A DNA stretch of 64,000 nt. Source: Blastomussa wellsi (Eukaryota > Cnidaria > Anthozoa > Scleractinia > Plerogyridae). A model generated the notes under the pieces. It had not been told where the DNA came from. It saw only the letters and a list, made by a program, of their open reading frames with translations, and made no database searches. Below are positions 20,601-28,875 of this stretch, in pieces. The stretch covers positions 7,805,389-7,869,388 of the forward strand of contig OX393570.1 in assembly GCA_947652115.1 (NCBI GenBank), in the 5' to 3' direction. A program made the translations under genes and the position numbers. The stretch's first letter is position 1. The number at the start of each line of letters is the position of its first letter.

Positions 20601-22733
20601 TCACAGAAACCTCATAAGCTCAGCTGCGTTTATCTTTGTTGCACATTTAGCGCATACACGGCTTGAGGCGAGTACTCTTTGAGGCAGACATGGCTTTTCT
20701 CGCAAGTGAAACCGAGTTCTACCGCCATATTCGCCATATATGGACATTTTCGACCGACTCCCGCTCATTATAGAATTTCAAACAGATTCTCAGTTGAAAC
20801 CCTTAGCCTACGATTGAAGTCGCCGTAAAAAAATTAAATTACATCTGTAAACTTTACAAAAATCGTTGCAAGGCCGGCCTTCCCTTCACTTGTTCTTCGG
20901 AGTTTCGCTGATCGAAGACATCCCTTTCGAAGACATCCCTTTCGCTGAGTTCTTTTTGTCACGTTTTTTCGTGACGAAAACTGTTTTCATCTTTGAAACT
21001 CCCGGGGTGGCGACGACAAGGAAAATTGACAGGACGTCAAGATAAGGATTAAATCTTTGGGCGCGGTTAATTAAATTTGAAATTACTCTGACGTGAAAGG
21101 TCAAACACTGTGGCTTGGGCGGTAGTCCCTCTTTTTCGTGCCTCGCCGTGTGGGCGCGTCTCCCAGGTTTCGTGCGGCCATTTTTTTCGCTTCGCGCTCG
21201 ACGGACTAAGAAAAAAAGGGACTGCTCGTAGTCTATCCTAACATAAGAGGGTTTGTATAGCTGAATAGTTGAATCACTGGGCTTGCGGAAAAGTTATCAC
21301 TGGGGCCAATCACAAACGACACAGATAATCCAGTCAACCATCAAAACTCGAATCAAATGCGTGTAGCCGGCGCGAAGCGCGGGAAAACGTGTGCGGGCAA
21401 GCCATGACTGCTTTCGGTTTTACTTCCGATTGGCTGAGAAAGTGGCGCATCTTTTAAGAAATTTCTAAGCGTAGCAGAGCAAAATCAAAGCAAACGCGAA
21501 TTCGTTACTGACAACCGCTTTAGTTATACCGTTATTAAACATTTACTCGAATTAGCTATGTATTTATTACGGAACCATAAGCCCAGACACAATGCGTACG
21601 TTAATTTTTGAAATCCTAAATCAGTTGGATTTTAACTCTGCTCGCTCTAGGGATTGTAAAAGTATACCGCGATATCCCCCACTGATAATTAACAATTATT
21701 CCACGAGCGCGCGTTGGATATGAGATTCTAGATAGCAACGAGGCGCGTAGCGCCGAGTTGGCTATAACCATCTCATATCCAACATGCGCGAGTGGAATAA
21801 TTGTTTTATTAAAAACGCCCAAAAATATTGTACAAACATTGCGAAAAATGCATTCTTTTGCGTGTACACCTACCATATTTGTAGGTCAATGGATTATGGT
21901 ATATGAGCTCATATACCATTGCTTCTAAACCGATCAAAACTCAGGAAATGCAATATACCATAGATAGTTTTTAATAATTGCTCATATACCATGAAGGCTA
22001 AGCCAATGAAAACTCTTGAATTGCAATGTCTAATGATCCAGTTTTTAATAATAACATATAGCCCTGCAGAATTTTATTACTGTTGTTTTAGAAATTCCTC
22101 CTGTGAGCGATCATTTTTGTTTGCCTTTCAGCCCAAACTTACAATGCCGAAATGCCAGAAAAATGTGGATTATTTTCTTGAAGCTTGCAGAAAGCTCGGT
22201 GTAGACAAGGTAACCAGACTGCGAATCGACTGTTTTACAACAGGGCTAATAGCTGAAAATAGAACTAAAATATATTAAATATCGTAAATTTCCGTCTAAC
22301 GTGATAAACCACCCAAAAGTAAGCAAAAGGACGGTATTTTGACAAAATAAGGCCAGGTCGTATTATCGGAATTTGACGGAATATTCCCATCATAAAAAGC
22401 TTTTAGGATAGAGCGGAAGCCTATTTATGTTAGCCACCATTCTAAGACAGTTTTGCCCTTAAATTTATGTACACTTGATTCTGTCATACAGAATACTGTT
22501 TACTGTGGACGAGTTTCCCGTCTTCTGATATGAGTTCGCCGAATTTCTCCGGACTCAGTGATTCATTTTCTTAGTAACTTCTGCCTGTCGTGAGTGAATT
22601 AAACTTTCATTTTTGTTTTTAAATTTTGTAGGGGAAACTTTGTACTCCATCTGATATTCTCGAGGAGAAAAGTCCTTTACGTGTGTGCCAGACTGTAGAG
22701 TCATTATTAGACCATGCTGATGGAGGAGTATAA
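951..22733 (+). CDS. LRCH: LRCH-family protein (leucine-rich repeats and calponin homology), 3' exons
   Basis: LRCH proteins join N-terminal LRRs to a C-terminal CH domain and act at the actin/septin cortex. Visible exons: 951-1169, 10884-11062, 11709-11816, 12902-12944, 14755-14853, 15484-15522, 16439-16534, 17297-17351, 17785-17885, 18696-18833, 22132-22209, 22632-22733 (TAA stop). Phases agree across all joins, giving about 417 residues. The first exons encode a long charged helix (KRREIQKEIERAQMLL; FLQIEAEQRRKKEEDERQ), then a Pro/Ser-rich linker. The last four exons form the CH domain: FEQLERLRE, GIESRLKVALPDDLPASL, DGVVLCHLINHIR, then MPKCQKNVDYFLEACRKLGV and LCTPSDIL, which match the LRCH pattern of an N-cap helix and the 'NV..FLEACRKLGV...LC.P.DIL' block. 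The LRR exons must lie left of base 1. Which LRCH paralogue this is cannot be told. Confidence 0.9.
2225..2648. mobile_element. MITE, termini AAGGCCTGGTCCACAC / GTGTGAACCAGGCTT
   Basis: The ends are imperfect inverted repeats: AAGGCCTGGTCCACACTAG at the left and CTAGTGTGAACCAGGCTT at the right. Next to both ends lie related 'ATAACAACATA' and 'CATTATGTC' words. No coding frame inside. Length about 424 bp. It sits in the first visible LRCH intron. Confidence 0.65.
3317..3483. repeat. Short element with GTATCCAGG / CCTGGATCTGC ends
   Basis: The segment starts GGCGTATCCAGGGGGAGG and ends CCTGGATCTGCCCCTG, an imperfect inverted repeat flanking about 140 bp of AT-rich sequence. Related 'CAGGGGTGGATC' sequence occurs at 43462. 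Probably a MITE remnant. Confidence 0.4.
4140..4425 (+). repeat. Dispersed ~450-bp repeat (family R1), copy 1
   Basis: Shares ordered blocks with four other sites: TGACAGCTGTC, GTATCCGCTGACCAG, ATCACATGACCA, GACCAGGTAATGGTTTTCC, then AAGAACCAGCAAAA and GGAGCTC...TTTTAGG...GGCTAAATCTATATA. Other copies: 25583-26340 (interrupted), 34012-34345 (reverse), 55480-55600 and 57305-57440 (partial). No coding frame; origin unknown, probably a nonautonomous transposon. Confidence 0.6.
5231..5518. mobile_element. Foldback MITE with TTACAG...CTGTAA ends
   Basis: Arms of about 110 nt are inverted copies with roughly 10-15 percent mismatch: TTACAGTACTACG...AAGTTTTTTATTAAAG...CAACTTTTCGCTAACTTC on the left and the reverse complement on the right, joined by about 40 bp. 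The whole 288 bp would fold into one hairpin. An element at 54764-54994 has the same TTACAGT/ACTGTAA ends but another interior, and 41385-41450 resembles an arm. Confidence 0.8.
6451..7504 (+). mobile_element. 1.05-kb foldback-end element (family F1), copy 1
   Basis: Near-identical over its length to 60905-61961 on the other strand, which defines the boundaries (TAGATTACTTCATAGAAAG at the left; CGCTATATATATAATAAA at the right). The first 140 bp fold on themselves: GTACGGATT...ATTCACGAGTTGCAAAACTTT pairs with AAGTTTTGCGACGAGTGAAT...AATCCGTAC. The rest has ATTGGTTA/ATTGGTT words and paired TCACATGTGAA palindromes (7376-7433). No long ORF. Nonautonomous DNA element by structure; superfamily unknown. 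Confidence 0.72.
11551..11645 (+). repeat. (AATC)n microsatellite
   Basis: About fifteen uninterrupted AATC units followed by AGTC variants. It gives a meaningless Asn-Gln-Ser repeat in one frame. It lies in the LRCH intron 64 bp left of the exon at 11709. Confidence 0.95.
11844..11958 (-). mobile_element. tRNA-derived SINE (family B), 3' fragment
   Basis: Reverse complement of the 3' part of the SINE at 60202-60597: shares GGTTATCCCTATGTTAAGCACC, split here as blocks GGTTATCCCTATG and TTAAGCACC, plus TCCAAGGGGGAAAGGTGTAG and the TCATACTCAATTTTTC tail. Truncated before the tRNA head. Confidence 0.65.
12399..12692 (+). mobile_element. tRNA-derived SINE (family A)
   Basis: Has the family order: box-A-like GATGGTTAGTGTGCTGGA, box-B-like GGTTCAAGCCC, TGTTCTTGGGCAAGACAC, TGCCTCTCTCCACC, GTGTATAAAT, a poly-G interruption at about 12551-12563, CTAGCATCTCACCCAGG, CATGCTAAGGAAACCGGGA and a TGATGGGCC end. 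A more decayed copy may precede it (12190-12340). Confidence 0.75.
12963..13195. mobile_element. CAGGGCTGC MITE beside an LRCH splice donor
   Basis: Starts CAGGGCTGCAAATAATTTTT and shares ordered words (TGACAGGACAT, GTCCGACCA, ACCACAGTT) with the better bounded element at 45444-45676. Its right end is degraded. The left end is only 18 bp from the donor of the exon ending at 12944. Confidence 0.55.
13236..13590 (+). mobile_element. tRNA-derived SINE (family A) split by a 149-bp insert
   Basis: Left half 13236-13321 carries the tRNA-like head (GTGCAGTGGTGTAATGGTTA) and ends ATTGTGTTGTG. Right half resumes at 13471 with ATTGTGTTGTG, then the AAGACAC and GGTACTGGTGAATT family blocks. The duplicated 11 bases mark the insertion of the element at 13322-13470. 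Confidence 0.75.
13322..13470 (-). mobile_element. Penelope/hammerhead-like retroelement fragment with 11-bp target duplication
   Basis: Flanked by perfect direct repeats ATTGTGTTGTG (13311-13321 and 13471-13481), and sits inside a SINE. On the minus strand it starts ACGAAGGGCTAACGCTCGAA followed by ACGTCAGC, then a hairpin TATCAACCCAGTTGATA, and ends near CTTACCCCC. The first part resembles a hammerhead ribozyme core: a GGGC/GCTC stem with a four-base loop, then GAAA and ACGTC. Hammerhead motifs are known in Penelope-like retroelements and in metazoan retrozymes. The assignment rests on motif shape only. Confidence 0.6.
13744..13974 (-). pseudogene. Orphan coding-like frame, 76 codons, no start
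   Basis: On the minus strand one frame is open for 76 codons (stop at 13744-13746; preceding stop at 13975-13977). It reads like real protein, with GYQPLDDLKLRFLLTTLRQK and FDSPVFTEQWDNIRERINTK, balanced amphipathic helices and few rare residues. It has no ATG. A possible donor (GAGGTAAAA) follows the INTKCR codons. The local GC and CpG content is higher than in the flanks. It could be a captured exon, a pseudogene or an exon of an antisense gene. No family recognised. Confidence 0.4.
14390..14645. repeat. CGTG/CACG-rich degenerate repeat block
   Basis: Contains many variants of (T/C)CGTG(A/T)CAT and TTAGCGTGC: for example GCGTGACATTTTACGTGC, GCCGTGACATTG, TTTTAGCGTGCTAAGTCGTG, ACCGTGACATCC and GTCACGGTTAGCGTGCCGTG. 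The words recur irregularly at 15 to 60 bp. It lies about 110 bp before the exon at 14755. Confidence 0.55.
16598..16890 (-). mobile_element. Full-length tRNA-derived SINE (family A) with 11-bp duplication
   Basis: Exact direct repeats CCTAGTGTAAG (16587-16597 and 16891-16901) bound 293 bp. On the minus strand it starts GGGAGGCGCAGTGGCCTAATG (box A region), then box B GGTTCGAGTCTC, then the family body to ATGCTAAGGAAACCGGGATA. It is the best reference copy for the family and lies 63 bp after the donor of the exon ending at 16534, in antisense orientation. Confidence 0.88.
16917..16982 (+). repeat. (ATT)n microsatellite
   Basis: Irregular ATT/ATTACATT repeats of about 65 bp, directly right of the SINE. 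Confidence 0.85.
18205..18329. repeat. Foldback hairpin, 125 bp
   Basis: ATCAAACACGAGAGACAGTG at the left pairs with its near-perfect complement ending at 18329; the arms continue inward through TCACATTTCC / GGAAATGTGA. The arms are about 45 nt, with about 35 nt between. Partial extra copies of TCACATTTCC follow at 18402. Probably a MITE. Confidence 0.7.
18893..19458. mobile_element. Foldback element with AATAGAGTGTTTCTG arms
   Basis: Left arm 18893-18990 and right arm about 19280-19458 are inverted copies: AATAGAGTGTTTCTGTTGAG, GAACTATCGGCTGATAGTTG, GAAATTTGATG and AAACCCACTAAATGCAG recur in reverse order. The right arm has about 75 bp more. Within and beyond it lies a further inverted pair (ACGTGACGCGATAGTGTTC at 19122; GAACACTATCGCGTCACGTG at 19764), so the region is a composite of nested elements. 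Confidence 0.65.
19455..19748. mobile_element. MITE with TTTAAAGTGCTAC ends
   Basis: Starts TTTAAAGTGCTACTAC and ends GTAGCACTTTAAA. Inner repeats also face each other (TATCTTGCCAAATTTCAG against GAAATTTGGCAAGATATC). 294 bp, no ORF. It abuts the right arm of the foldback element. Confidence 0.78.
19894..21235. mobile_element. Long-TIR DNA element, MULE-like, carrying a RecQ-like fragment
   Basis: Terminal inverted repeats of about 130 bp: TAGACTACGAGCAGTCCC at the left and its exact complement at the right, continuing through CTTAGTCCGTCGAG and CCTGGGAGACGCGCCCAC. Flanks TCCTTACAT (19885-19893) and TCCTAACAT (21236-21244) match at 8 of 9 positions. Long TIRs and 9-bp duplications are typical of Mutator-like elements. 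The interior is 1.08 kb without a transposase, so it is nonautonomous. One frame (20175-20240) reads FFFPTGFGKSLSYQVF, which fits motif I (Walker A) of RecQ helicases. Confidence 0.75.
21687..21805. repeat. Foldback hairpin, CAATTATTCCACGAGCGCG arms
   Basis: CAATTATTCCACGAGCGCGC and TTGGATATGAGAT are answered by ATCTCATATCCAA and GCGCGAGTGGAATAATTG. Arms about 37 nt, with a small inner palindrome GAGGCGCGTAGCGCC. A decayed relative is visible near 46365-46425. Confidence 0.7.
21893..22052 (+). repeat. Two-unit direct duplication (~83 bp)
   Basis: GCTCATATACCAT...AAAACTC...GAAATGCAAT...CCA...AGTTTTTAATAAT occurs twice in tandem with point differences, ending 80 bp before the LRCH exon at 22132. 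Confidence 0.6.
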
Positions 22734-22841
22734 CCCAACAATGTACACAGTGAGACAAAAAAATTCAAATCTCGAGGACCAAGACAGTAGCGCTTAATTG
22801 CAGGAATGGCTCCGGGCTCGGAATGCACTGGGAACGAGTTT

Positions 22842-23012
22842 GGTTAGCTAAATTAGACTACAAAATCACCCTGGTTAGCCTATTATAACACTGCGGTTAG
22901 CCTACTAAGCAATCCGGTTAGCCTACTGAGCACTGCGGTTAGCCTATTAAGCAATCCGGTTAGCCTACTTTTGCATTCCGGTTAGCTTACTAAGCACTCC
23001 GGTTATGTGGTT
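22842..23012 (+). repeat. Minisatellite, ~23-bp unit with GGTTAGCCTA
   Basis: Seven or eight units of the type CGGTTAGCCTACTAAGCA(A/C)T with variants, alternating CAATCC and CACTGC spacers. It starts about 110 bp after the LRCH stop codon, so it may lie in the 3' UTR. Confidence 0.85.
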
Positions 23013-23071
23013 AGCTCTCAAGAATGGTAAGGGTAACACGATAAAATCTTAAAATTTTCGATGTTTGGCAG

Positions 23072-23140
23072 CCGGGCCTCGGTAGTGTAGTGGTTAGTAG
23101 GAGTAGCTCTTGTTCTGGGTTACCCGGGATCGATTCCACC
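23072..23140 (+). mobile_element. tRNA-like sequence (SINE head)
   Basis: CCTCGGTAGTGTAGTGGTTAG resembles box A of tRNA-Asp/Glu-type genes and GGGATCGATTCC resembles box B, 38 bp apart. The acceptor stem does not close, so this is a tRNA-derived repeat, not a working tRNA gene. Confidence 0.5.
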
Positions 23141-24487
23141 TCTGTGCTTTTATAATTGACTTTGTTTTTTTGTCTTTATTAGACGAAACGAAGTCTAAAA
23201 AAATCTAAGTGTCCCGGAGCCATTCCTGCATTTAACGCCATGTGACCAAGACCGTTATACACTGAATGCCGTAAAAATATTTAAAAGAAAAATCTTCCTT
23301 TGGGTCTTGCTGATTTCGAAGGGAAAAGACATTTATTATTGATCTTTGTACAAAGAAATTCCGGTTGTGAGCAAAACGTGTAGCCACATGATATTAGGGG
23401 TGTATGGAATCTGGAGAGTCACTTGATTTTTTTATAGATACCCTATTATTAACAGGTGGTTTGAGTAATTTCTTCGACAACCTAAATTACCCTTAAAATT
23501 AGGAAACCCAAAAGTAATAGTTTGAGTAGGAAGAAAAACACCAAAGGAGTGATACTAAACCAAAAAGGGACAAGGATGGCTGAGGATGGAAAGGATTGAA
23601 ATGGATCGGAAGTGACGATTTTGAAAAAAAATTTCAAAGTGGACGAACGGTGACGTAGCTCTTTGCTTTCTTTGAAGACAACAAATTTAGCTACCATGAA
23701 TGAAGTAATCTTTGGCTATGTATAAAATTGTCTTCATATCAAAGATCACCAAAGGGAGCCTTTACGTGATAGTTTACCAAGGTACAGGAACACCAAAGAC
23801 GCAACAATGAACTGAGAAGAAACTTGGATGGATGAATTGAAAAACTTGAAAAATTCAGGCTAAACTTTTCAGGATGCGTTATACGTTACGGAGCTTTTTT
23901 GTGAATGGGTTATTAGCCAACTAGTGTCGAGAACCAGCAATCGAACCAAAAAGGACTCCAGTGAAAATTTATAGTCTATGTAATTAATAGGCAACACATG
24001 AACCATGTCTATTTTTATGAGGGTCAGGTTCACGATTCTTTCCTTAAAGGAGCTCGGTCACGGAGGACACAGTTTGAAAAGTTTAGGCTAAATTTTCAAA
24101 TTTGACAGTTGCAATCCTTCTCAATCTTCCTCATTCAAAGCCATCCTTGATTCTTCTTAGTTTATTGGTGCATCTTTGGTGTTTTTCTACCTTAGTAAAC
24201 CACTATTTCAAGGTTTCTTTTGATTTGAAAGCAGTTTTATACATTACCAAAGTTGGCTTTATTCATGTTGACTGTGCTCCTTTAGTTGGCATTTTTGTTA
24301 AAATAATAATAGTAATAATCAATTAATGACCACTCGCACCAATGGGGCTTTTCAGAGCCAATGTAAACAAACAAACAAATATTGTAAATAGACATAACAG
24401 GGTTAAGAATTACAACTGGCAGGAAGATGGCTGTTTACAAGCGTAGCCGAGGAGTTGAACTCGGGGCTCCCTAGAATAACACCAGCT

Positions 24488-24568
24488 AGTGGTCAGAACG
24501 GGACTTGAACCCCGCGCAACCGACGGATTTCACGTCCAACGCTTTAACCACTAGGCCACGCTGCCTCT
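24488..24568 (-). mobile_element. tRNA-like sequence with long variable arm
   Basis: On the minus strand: GGCAGCGTGGCCTAGTGGTTAA (D-arm region) and GGGGTTCAAGTCCC (T-arm), with an 11-base variable region as in class II tRNAs. The acceptor halves (GGCAGCG / TCTGACC) do not pair properly, so it is called a tRNA pseudogene or SINE. Confidence 0.5.
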
Positions 24569-25582
24569 GTCGTTGTTCAAAAGAGAATATTAGGATTCAT
24601 TTTGTAGAAGAGAGCTTTGTAAATCTGGCTTCTGGACTCTACACTATCTTTAGTTTCTCATTAGAATTAGAATACAAGATTAAAGCAAAACTGCCTTGTA
24701 TATGCCTACCCTACGTCTAGCTGTACCCACCTACGGCGGCTACACGTAGGCCAGTATATGCCTTTTATTTTCACGAGTCTAAAACAAACCATTTGATTTG
24801 CCAACGATTCTCATAGTCTATAACAAAATTCTATCAAAAATGAAAGATATCAAGGTAGATAAAAGAAAACTGCCGCAGTCTCTATAATGAAGATTTTTAA
24901 TACAATAATATCTTGTGAAAAGAACTATCAAAACTAATTTTGTAATGAACCGATAGCAACAAGAAAGCGGAAACACATCAGGATAGAATTAAGTTCCTCG
25001 TAAATCTAAGTGCCCAAAAAATCACGAAAAACGTGGGAAATGCAAATGATCGCAATTTTCGCGCGGAGATTACGTCTGCGTACAAGGCCTGGACTTGGGT
25101 TGTTTTCCGCAACAACAAACACATCGAGAACAATAATTTTCGATTGCGAATATTCTTGTACTAATTCAAACCTAAATACCAAACAACGCACAGAATAGAA
25201 CTATTCTTTACTAGGCTTGAGTTGAATAAAATTAGTCCGAAAAATATGTGTTGTATTGTTACGGTAGTAATTCATGTCATCAGTGCTCTATTTTTAGAAA
25301 ATTTTCAAGTAATTATTCAAAACAACACGATCGTTAATAAAAGTCATATTCGTATTGCAGTCTCTTTTAAGTTATTTATAAGGGAGCCCCATACCCATAG
25401 AAATAGGAGAACCAAGCACGCATACAAAGTACAAACATGAGAACTATGCCTTTTATTTTTCATGGTCAAAAGGCAAGCGGCACGACTCGCGGGCGCGTGC
25501 AAGATACATACGTATGCACGTCCGTACGAACGACGTCGCCCCAAATGTCAATATGGCAGCCAACATTTTTAAAGGTTACCAT

Positions 25583-26002
25583 TGGCTTAATTGACAGCTG
25601 TGAAAAGGTATCCGCTGACGATCATCACATTACCAGATCGCGGGTTTGCGAACTTGATGGCAAGTTCGCGTGTTTTTTTCTTTCAATATAATTTGGTTTT
25701 ATCAACTGGGTTGATAATGTCAATTGGCCACCGTAAAGAGATTCAAGAGCTGACGTTTCGAGCGTTAGCCCTTCGTCGGAGCGAATCAAGGAATTGTGGG
25801 TCGTGTGTTTTTTATATACTGAAAGATGGAGCTTCGCTATTGGCTGGTGCCTGGTAACGTGAAAACTTCGGAATAAATTAGTTGAATGAAAAGCGTTCGT
25901 TGATACCGTGAGGATTAAGAGTGCCGATTTGAAATGAATCTCTTTACGGTGACCAATTGACATTATCAACCCAGTTGATAAAACCAAATTATATTGTTAT
26001 AC

Positions 26003-26047
<45 letters not shown>

Positions 26048-26340
26048 CTGTTTTTGTTCAAGTTGACCGCTGACCAGGTGTTGGTTTTCCATTGATCGCG
26101 GGTTTGGGTCAAAATTTTTTTGCGGCTTCTGGCAGGATTTTGTAATTTTCATGGTCATTCTCAACGTAATTTCTCCAATTGGAGTTGGCGTTTTTAATTA
26201 TTCTTATTTCGGCTGTGGAGTCTTTCTTCGGTAAAGTAGAACACGCTGGTACTTTTAACGATGAAGGCAATTTCACAAATTATTAAGAACCAGCAAAACA
26301 TATGGAGCTCCGCTTTTAGGCTTGGCTAAATCTATATATT
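25583..26340 (+). repeat. R1 repeat copy interrupted by a foldback insert
   Basis: Left part 25583-25684 matches 4140-4230 (TTGACAGCTGTGAAAAGGTA, ATCCGCTGAC, ATCACATTACCAGATC). Right part 26059-26340 continues (TTGACCGCTGACCAGGTGTT, AAGAACCAGCAAAAC, GGAGCTCCGCTTTTAGGC). About 370 bp of unrelated foldback sequence separates them. Confidence 0.7.
25687..26052. mobile_element. Hammerhead/Penelope-like foldback insert
   Basis: Arms TTTGGTTTTATCAACTGGG...GTAAAGAGATTCA (25692-25745) and their reverse complement (25930-25986) flank about 185 bp. The right side continues to the CGACGCAGCACCACAG and CTTACCCCC end shared with 13322. 25748-25785 (minus) holds CCGACGAAGGGCTAACGCTC, then GAAACGTCAGC, a hammerhead-like core with C where the consensus has U4 and one extra A before stem II. 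Confidence 0.6.
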
Positions 26341-27544
26341 ATATTTACTTAGCAACCTGATTCAACATGGAAAACAGAAATCTTTTGATGAAAAGGACTT
26401 GCAAAAGGAATTGACAATTTAAGAGGGAAGTAATAACGAATAGACCTTTTTCGCTTGGGCGGTTTTTTGCCCCAATACAGACCATGCGATGATCTTATTC
26501 AAATTTTCAAATAGTTGCGTGTATTTGAATAAATGATTTTTGGATGGATTGTAGGACAATTCTCTTGGGAATGCCATATGGTCTGAAATGGGGCAACAAA
26601 CACGCCCAAGCGATAAAGGTCTATTCCATATTTTTTTGATAAATTAATCTTATGGAATCAGATTTATTGTCGCGCGGTATGAGCAAGACTTTCCAAGTAT
26701 TTTCCCAGAACAACTTCTCAACTCATTGTCAACAACTTTAAGTTCTAAAGGGTCTTTCTTTTTTTCTCATTCTCGTAACGGAAATGTAGGATCAATTCAA
26801 CGGGGGTGTCAACTCTAAGAACGGCTGTTTCGGGAGAAAAACAAAATTCTTCCGGGAATCTGAAGGTTTTGCTGGGAATCGGGAGACTTGGAAATATTTC
26901 CGGGAAACACGAAGTAATGAAGTTAGAATGTCGGGAATTTTGAGATTTTTTGAGGAATTTCTCCCAAATTTTCGGGACGATATTCCAGATTTTCGGGAGG
27001 ACTTTTATTTACACACGGTACTGCTCAAACAGCGTTTCGTAGAGCTGTCACCCCCCGTAATTTGGACCGTTGTCCACGTTTTAGTCAGATTCAGTACTTC
27101 CTTAAGTTCGTTCGCGCACAAATTTTCTAACCTTGATTTTTTCTGAGACTTTCAGTCACCACTGTAGGATAATATAGAAATCAGAAATATAAAAAATTGG
27201 GGGTCACCGACTTCGTTTTGGAGATAACATGCCCCGTAGAACACCCTAGATCTGAAAAATCGTGCTTCGTTAGCGAATATGGCGTACATGTATTGCAAAT
27301 AAATGTTAAGTGGACCCGTTAAGTGAATTAATTCAATTACTGTGGTTCATTAAAGAAAAAAATCGCATTTAGTGACCACTTTTCCACTCGCCTGTTAAAC
27401 AACGCAGGATGACTTGCCTTTGCACGCAGGCGTTCTAGTTCTTAGGGGATTGCGTTACATTTTCCCCCATTTGTCGCACGTGTGCACGGACCAAATTAAC
27501 AGCTCCTGAAAAGACTACGATGAAGGCGAAGAATGATCATCGCG

Positions 27545-27605
27545 GTGAAAAATTCAGGGCTTCAACAGGATTCGAACCCGTGACCTCCGCTAATGCCGGT
27601 GGAGA
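27545..27605 (-). mobile_element. tRNA-derived SINE fragment (family C)
   Basis: Minus strand: box B GGGTTCGAATCCTGTTGAAG followed by CCCTGAATTTTTC, matching the tRNA 3' half and body start of the copies at 49978 and 50228. The box A part is absent or too diverged. Confidence 0.5.
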
Positions 27606-28317
27606 AGATTAGAGAAAGGCCCTTTTCAGATACGCAATCTTCGGAAATACCTATGACCTTTCGGATCATTAGCCGTTTCTCTTTGACGGTAGCAACTTTC
27701 GATAAATCACTTTCAACAAGAGAAAGTGTATCGGACATGCGTATCGAATGTGTACCACGCTTTTAGGCGGGTCCATCACATGTTTCCTTGCGCGAGCAAA
27801 CGGGGAAATATTTGCTGCGAACACAAAATGTTCCTGAAAAACTGAGTCAGAAACAGGTTTTGGCTCGGACACAAATCTGTCCGCAACAATAGGGAGCTTA
27901 AGCGAACCAGGACGGCAACGTTAACGAGAACTTCGCTAAAGAAAATATTTGATGAGCAGCACAATACTGAAGCTCTGAACGTGCGTTATAACTCGTTGTA
28001 CATTTCTTTGCCGTCCTCAGCAAAATGACCAAATTCTGAGTACTTTGGAGAACGTAAACCGGGCCGCTAAATTTCATTTCTTCTGTTTGAAAATAAACGG
28101 CTAGCGATGAGAGTATGTCCTTCAACTTTGACTAATCTCAAAAAGAAGCCTATGTAGGGTGGGGTAGGGTCAGTCAAGCTAGCTTGTGGCATGCGTAGTT
28201 CTGTCATAGCGGTCAAGGAAGTGCTGATGTGTGTGGTTTGTATGGTTGCAGAAAACAAAGAAAATATGAGGTGTAAACAGTAGCTTGTTATGTACATCTG
28301 TGACATCATGTTATAAG

Positions 28318-28475
28318 AATGAGGAAACATCGAGTAGCTTGTTGTAAAAAAGGTTCGCTTGAGGTGGATTTGTATCCATACTCAGTTGGCGAGGAACTAC
28401 GCCCTCTACCGCATGAACAGCTAAGAACTCAGTCAACTGGCTCTCGGGTGTTACAGTTTGTACGAGAGAAAGATG
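28318..28475 (+). promoter_or_regulatory. Possible 5' leader exon of the ZIP gene, ending in ATG
   Basis: The first clear ZIP exon (31783) begins with GAA TTC AAG in the signal-peptide frame, preceded by an in-frame stop and no ATG, so the start codon must come from an upstream exon ending in phase 0. At 28473-28475 an ATG is followed at once by a good donor, GTAAGG. Joined, this gives [13 protein letters not shown], a plausible signal peptide. The left limit of this leader is unknown, and other ATG-donor pairs in the 3.3 kb between cannot be excluded. Confidence 0.4.
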
Positions 28476-28859
28476 GTAAGGTTTATTTGGAATTATTTTC
28501 ATTTGCTGTAAGCGTGATTGATTATAATTTATAGTAATTGTACTGAGTGGAGAGTACAATTCGGGGAGTGATCGGGAGAGCAAGTGTGAGCACGATTTCC
28601 CCTGAATTGTACGACACAAAGTCCTATTACCAATTAATCGCGTCAATAACAAATTTTGAGGTTAGTAAGTCTTTTAGAACCTCTTGTGTGAACCTTTTTG
28701 TGTTTTGAGAATGTCTTTTGTGCAAAATAGGATAACAGCAAGGAAGAACCCATCTACGTGCACGTTTCTGACGCGCGAGTGAGGCAGGTGTCCAATCCTG
28801 CTTCATTGGCGCATCAGTCACGTACACTTTAGGGACAGATCGTTTATTACGTCCTGGAG

Positions 28860-28875
28860 GGGAGGGGGGGGGGGT
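28860..28875 (+). repeat. Poly-G tract
   Basis: GAGGGGAGGGGGGGGGGTGG within AT-rich intron DNA; a homopolymer tract and possible assembly weak spot. Confidence 0.7.

Larger units (their letters stand above)
23013..28300. other. Intergenic interval between LRCH and the ZIP gene
   Basis: No protein gene recognised. Contents seen: two tRNA-like pieces (23072, 24488), weak inverted AACACCAAAG/CTTTGGTGTT blocks (about 23530-24200), a long R1 repeat copy split by a hammerhead-bearing foldback (25583-26340), a partial SINE 3' end (27545-27605), and otherwise anonymous AT-rich DNA. Short ORFs overlap on both strands and show no family features. The region should hold the LRCH polyadenylation site and the ZIP promoter, but neither is clear. 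Confidence 0.6.

Noticed and set aside
22842..23012. CRISPR-like array
   Set aside because: Regular repeats, but with short near-identical spacers in an animal intergenic region; it is a minisatellite.
25625..25987. 120-codon minus-strand ORF
   Set aside because: It runs through the hammerhead-bearing foldback; both arms are translated, giving repeated VLSTGLIMSIGHRKEI in related ORFs. Not a gene.
28319..28534. 71-codon plus-strand ORF near the proposed ZIP leader exon
   Set aside because: It overlaps a longer minus-strand frame of equally poor quality. The joined signal peptide uses only the final ATG, not this frame.
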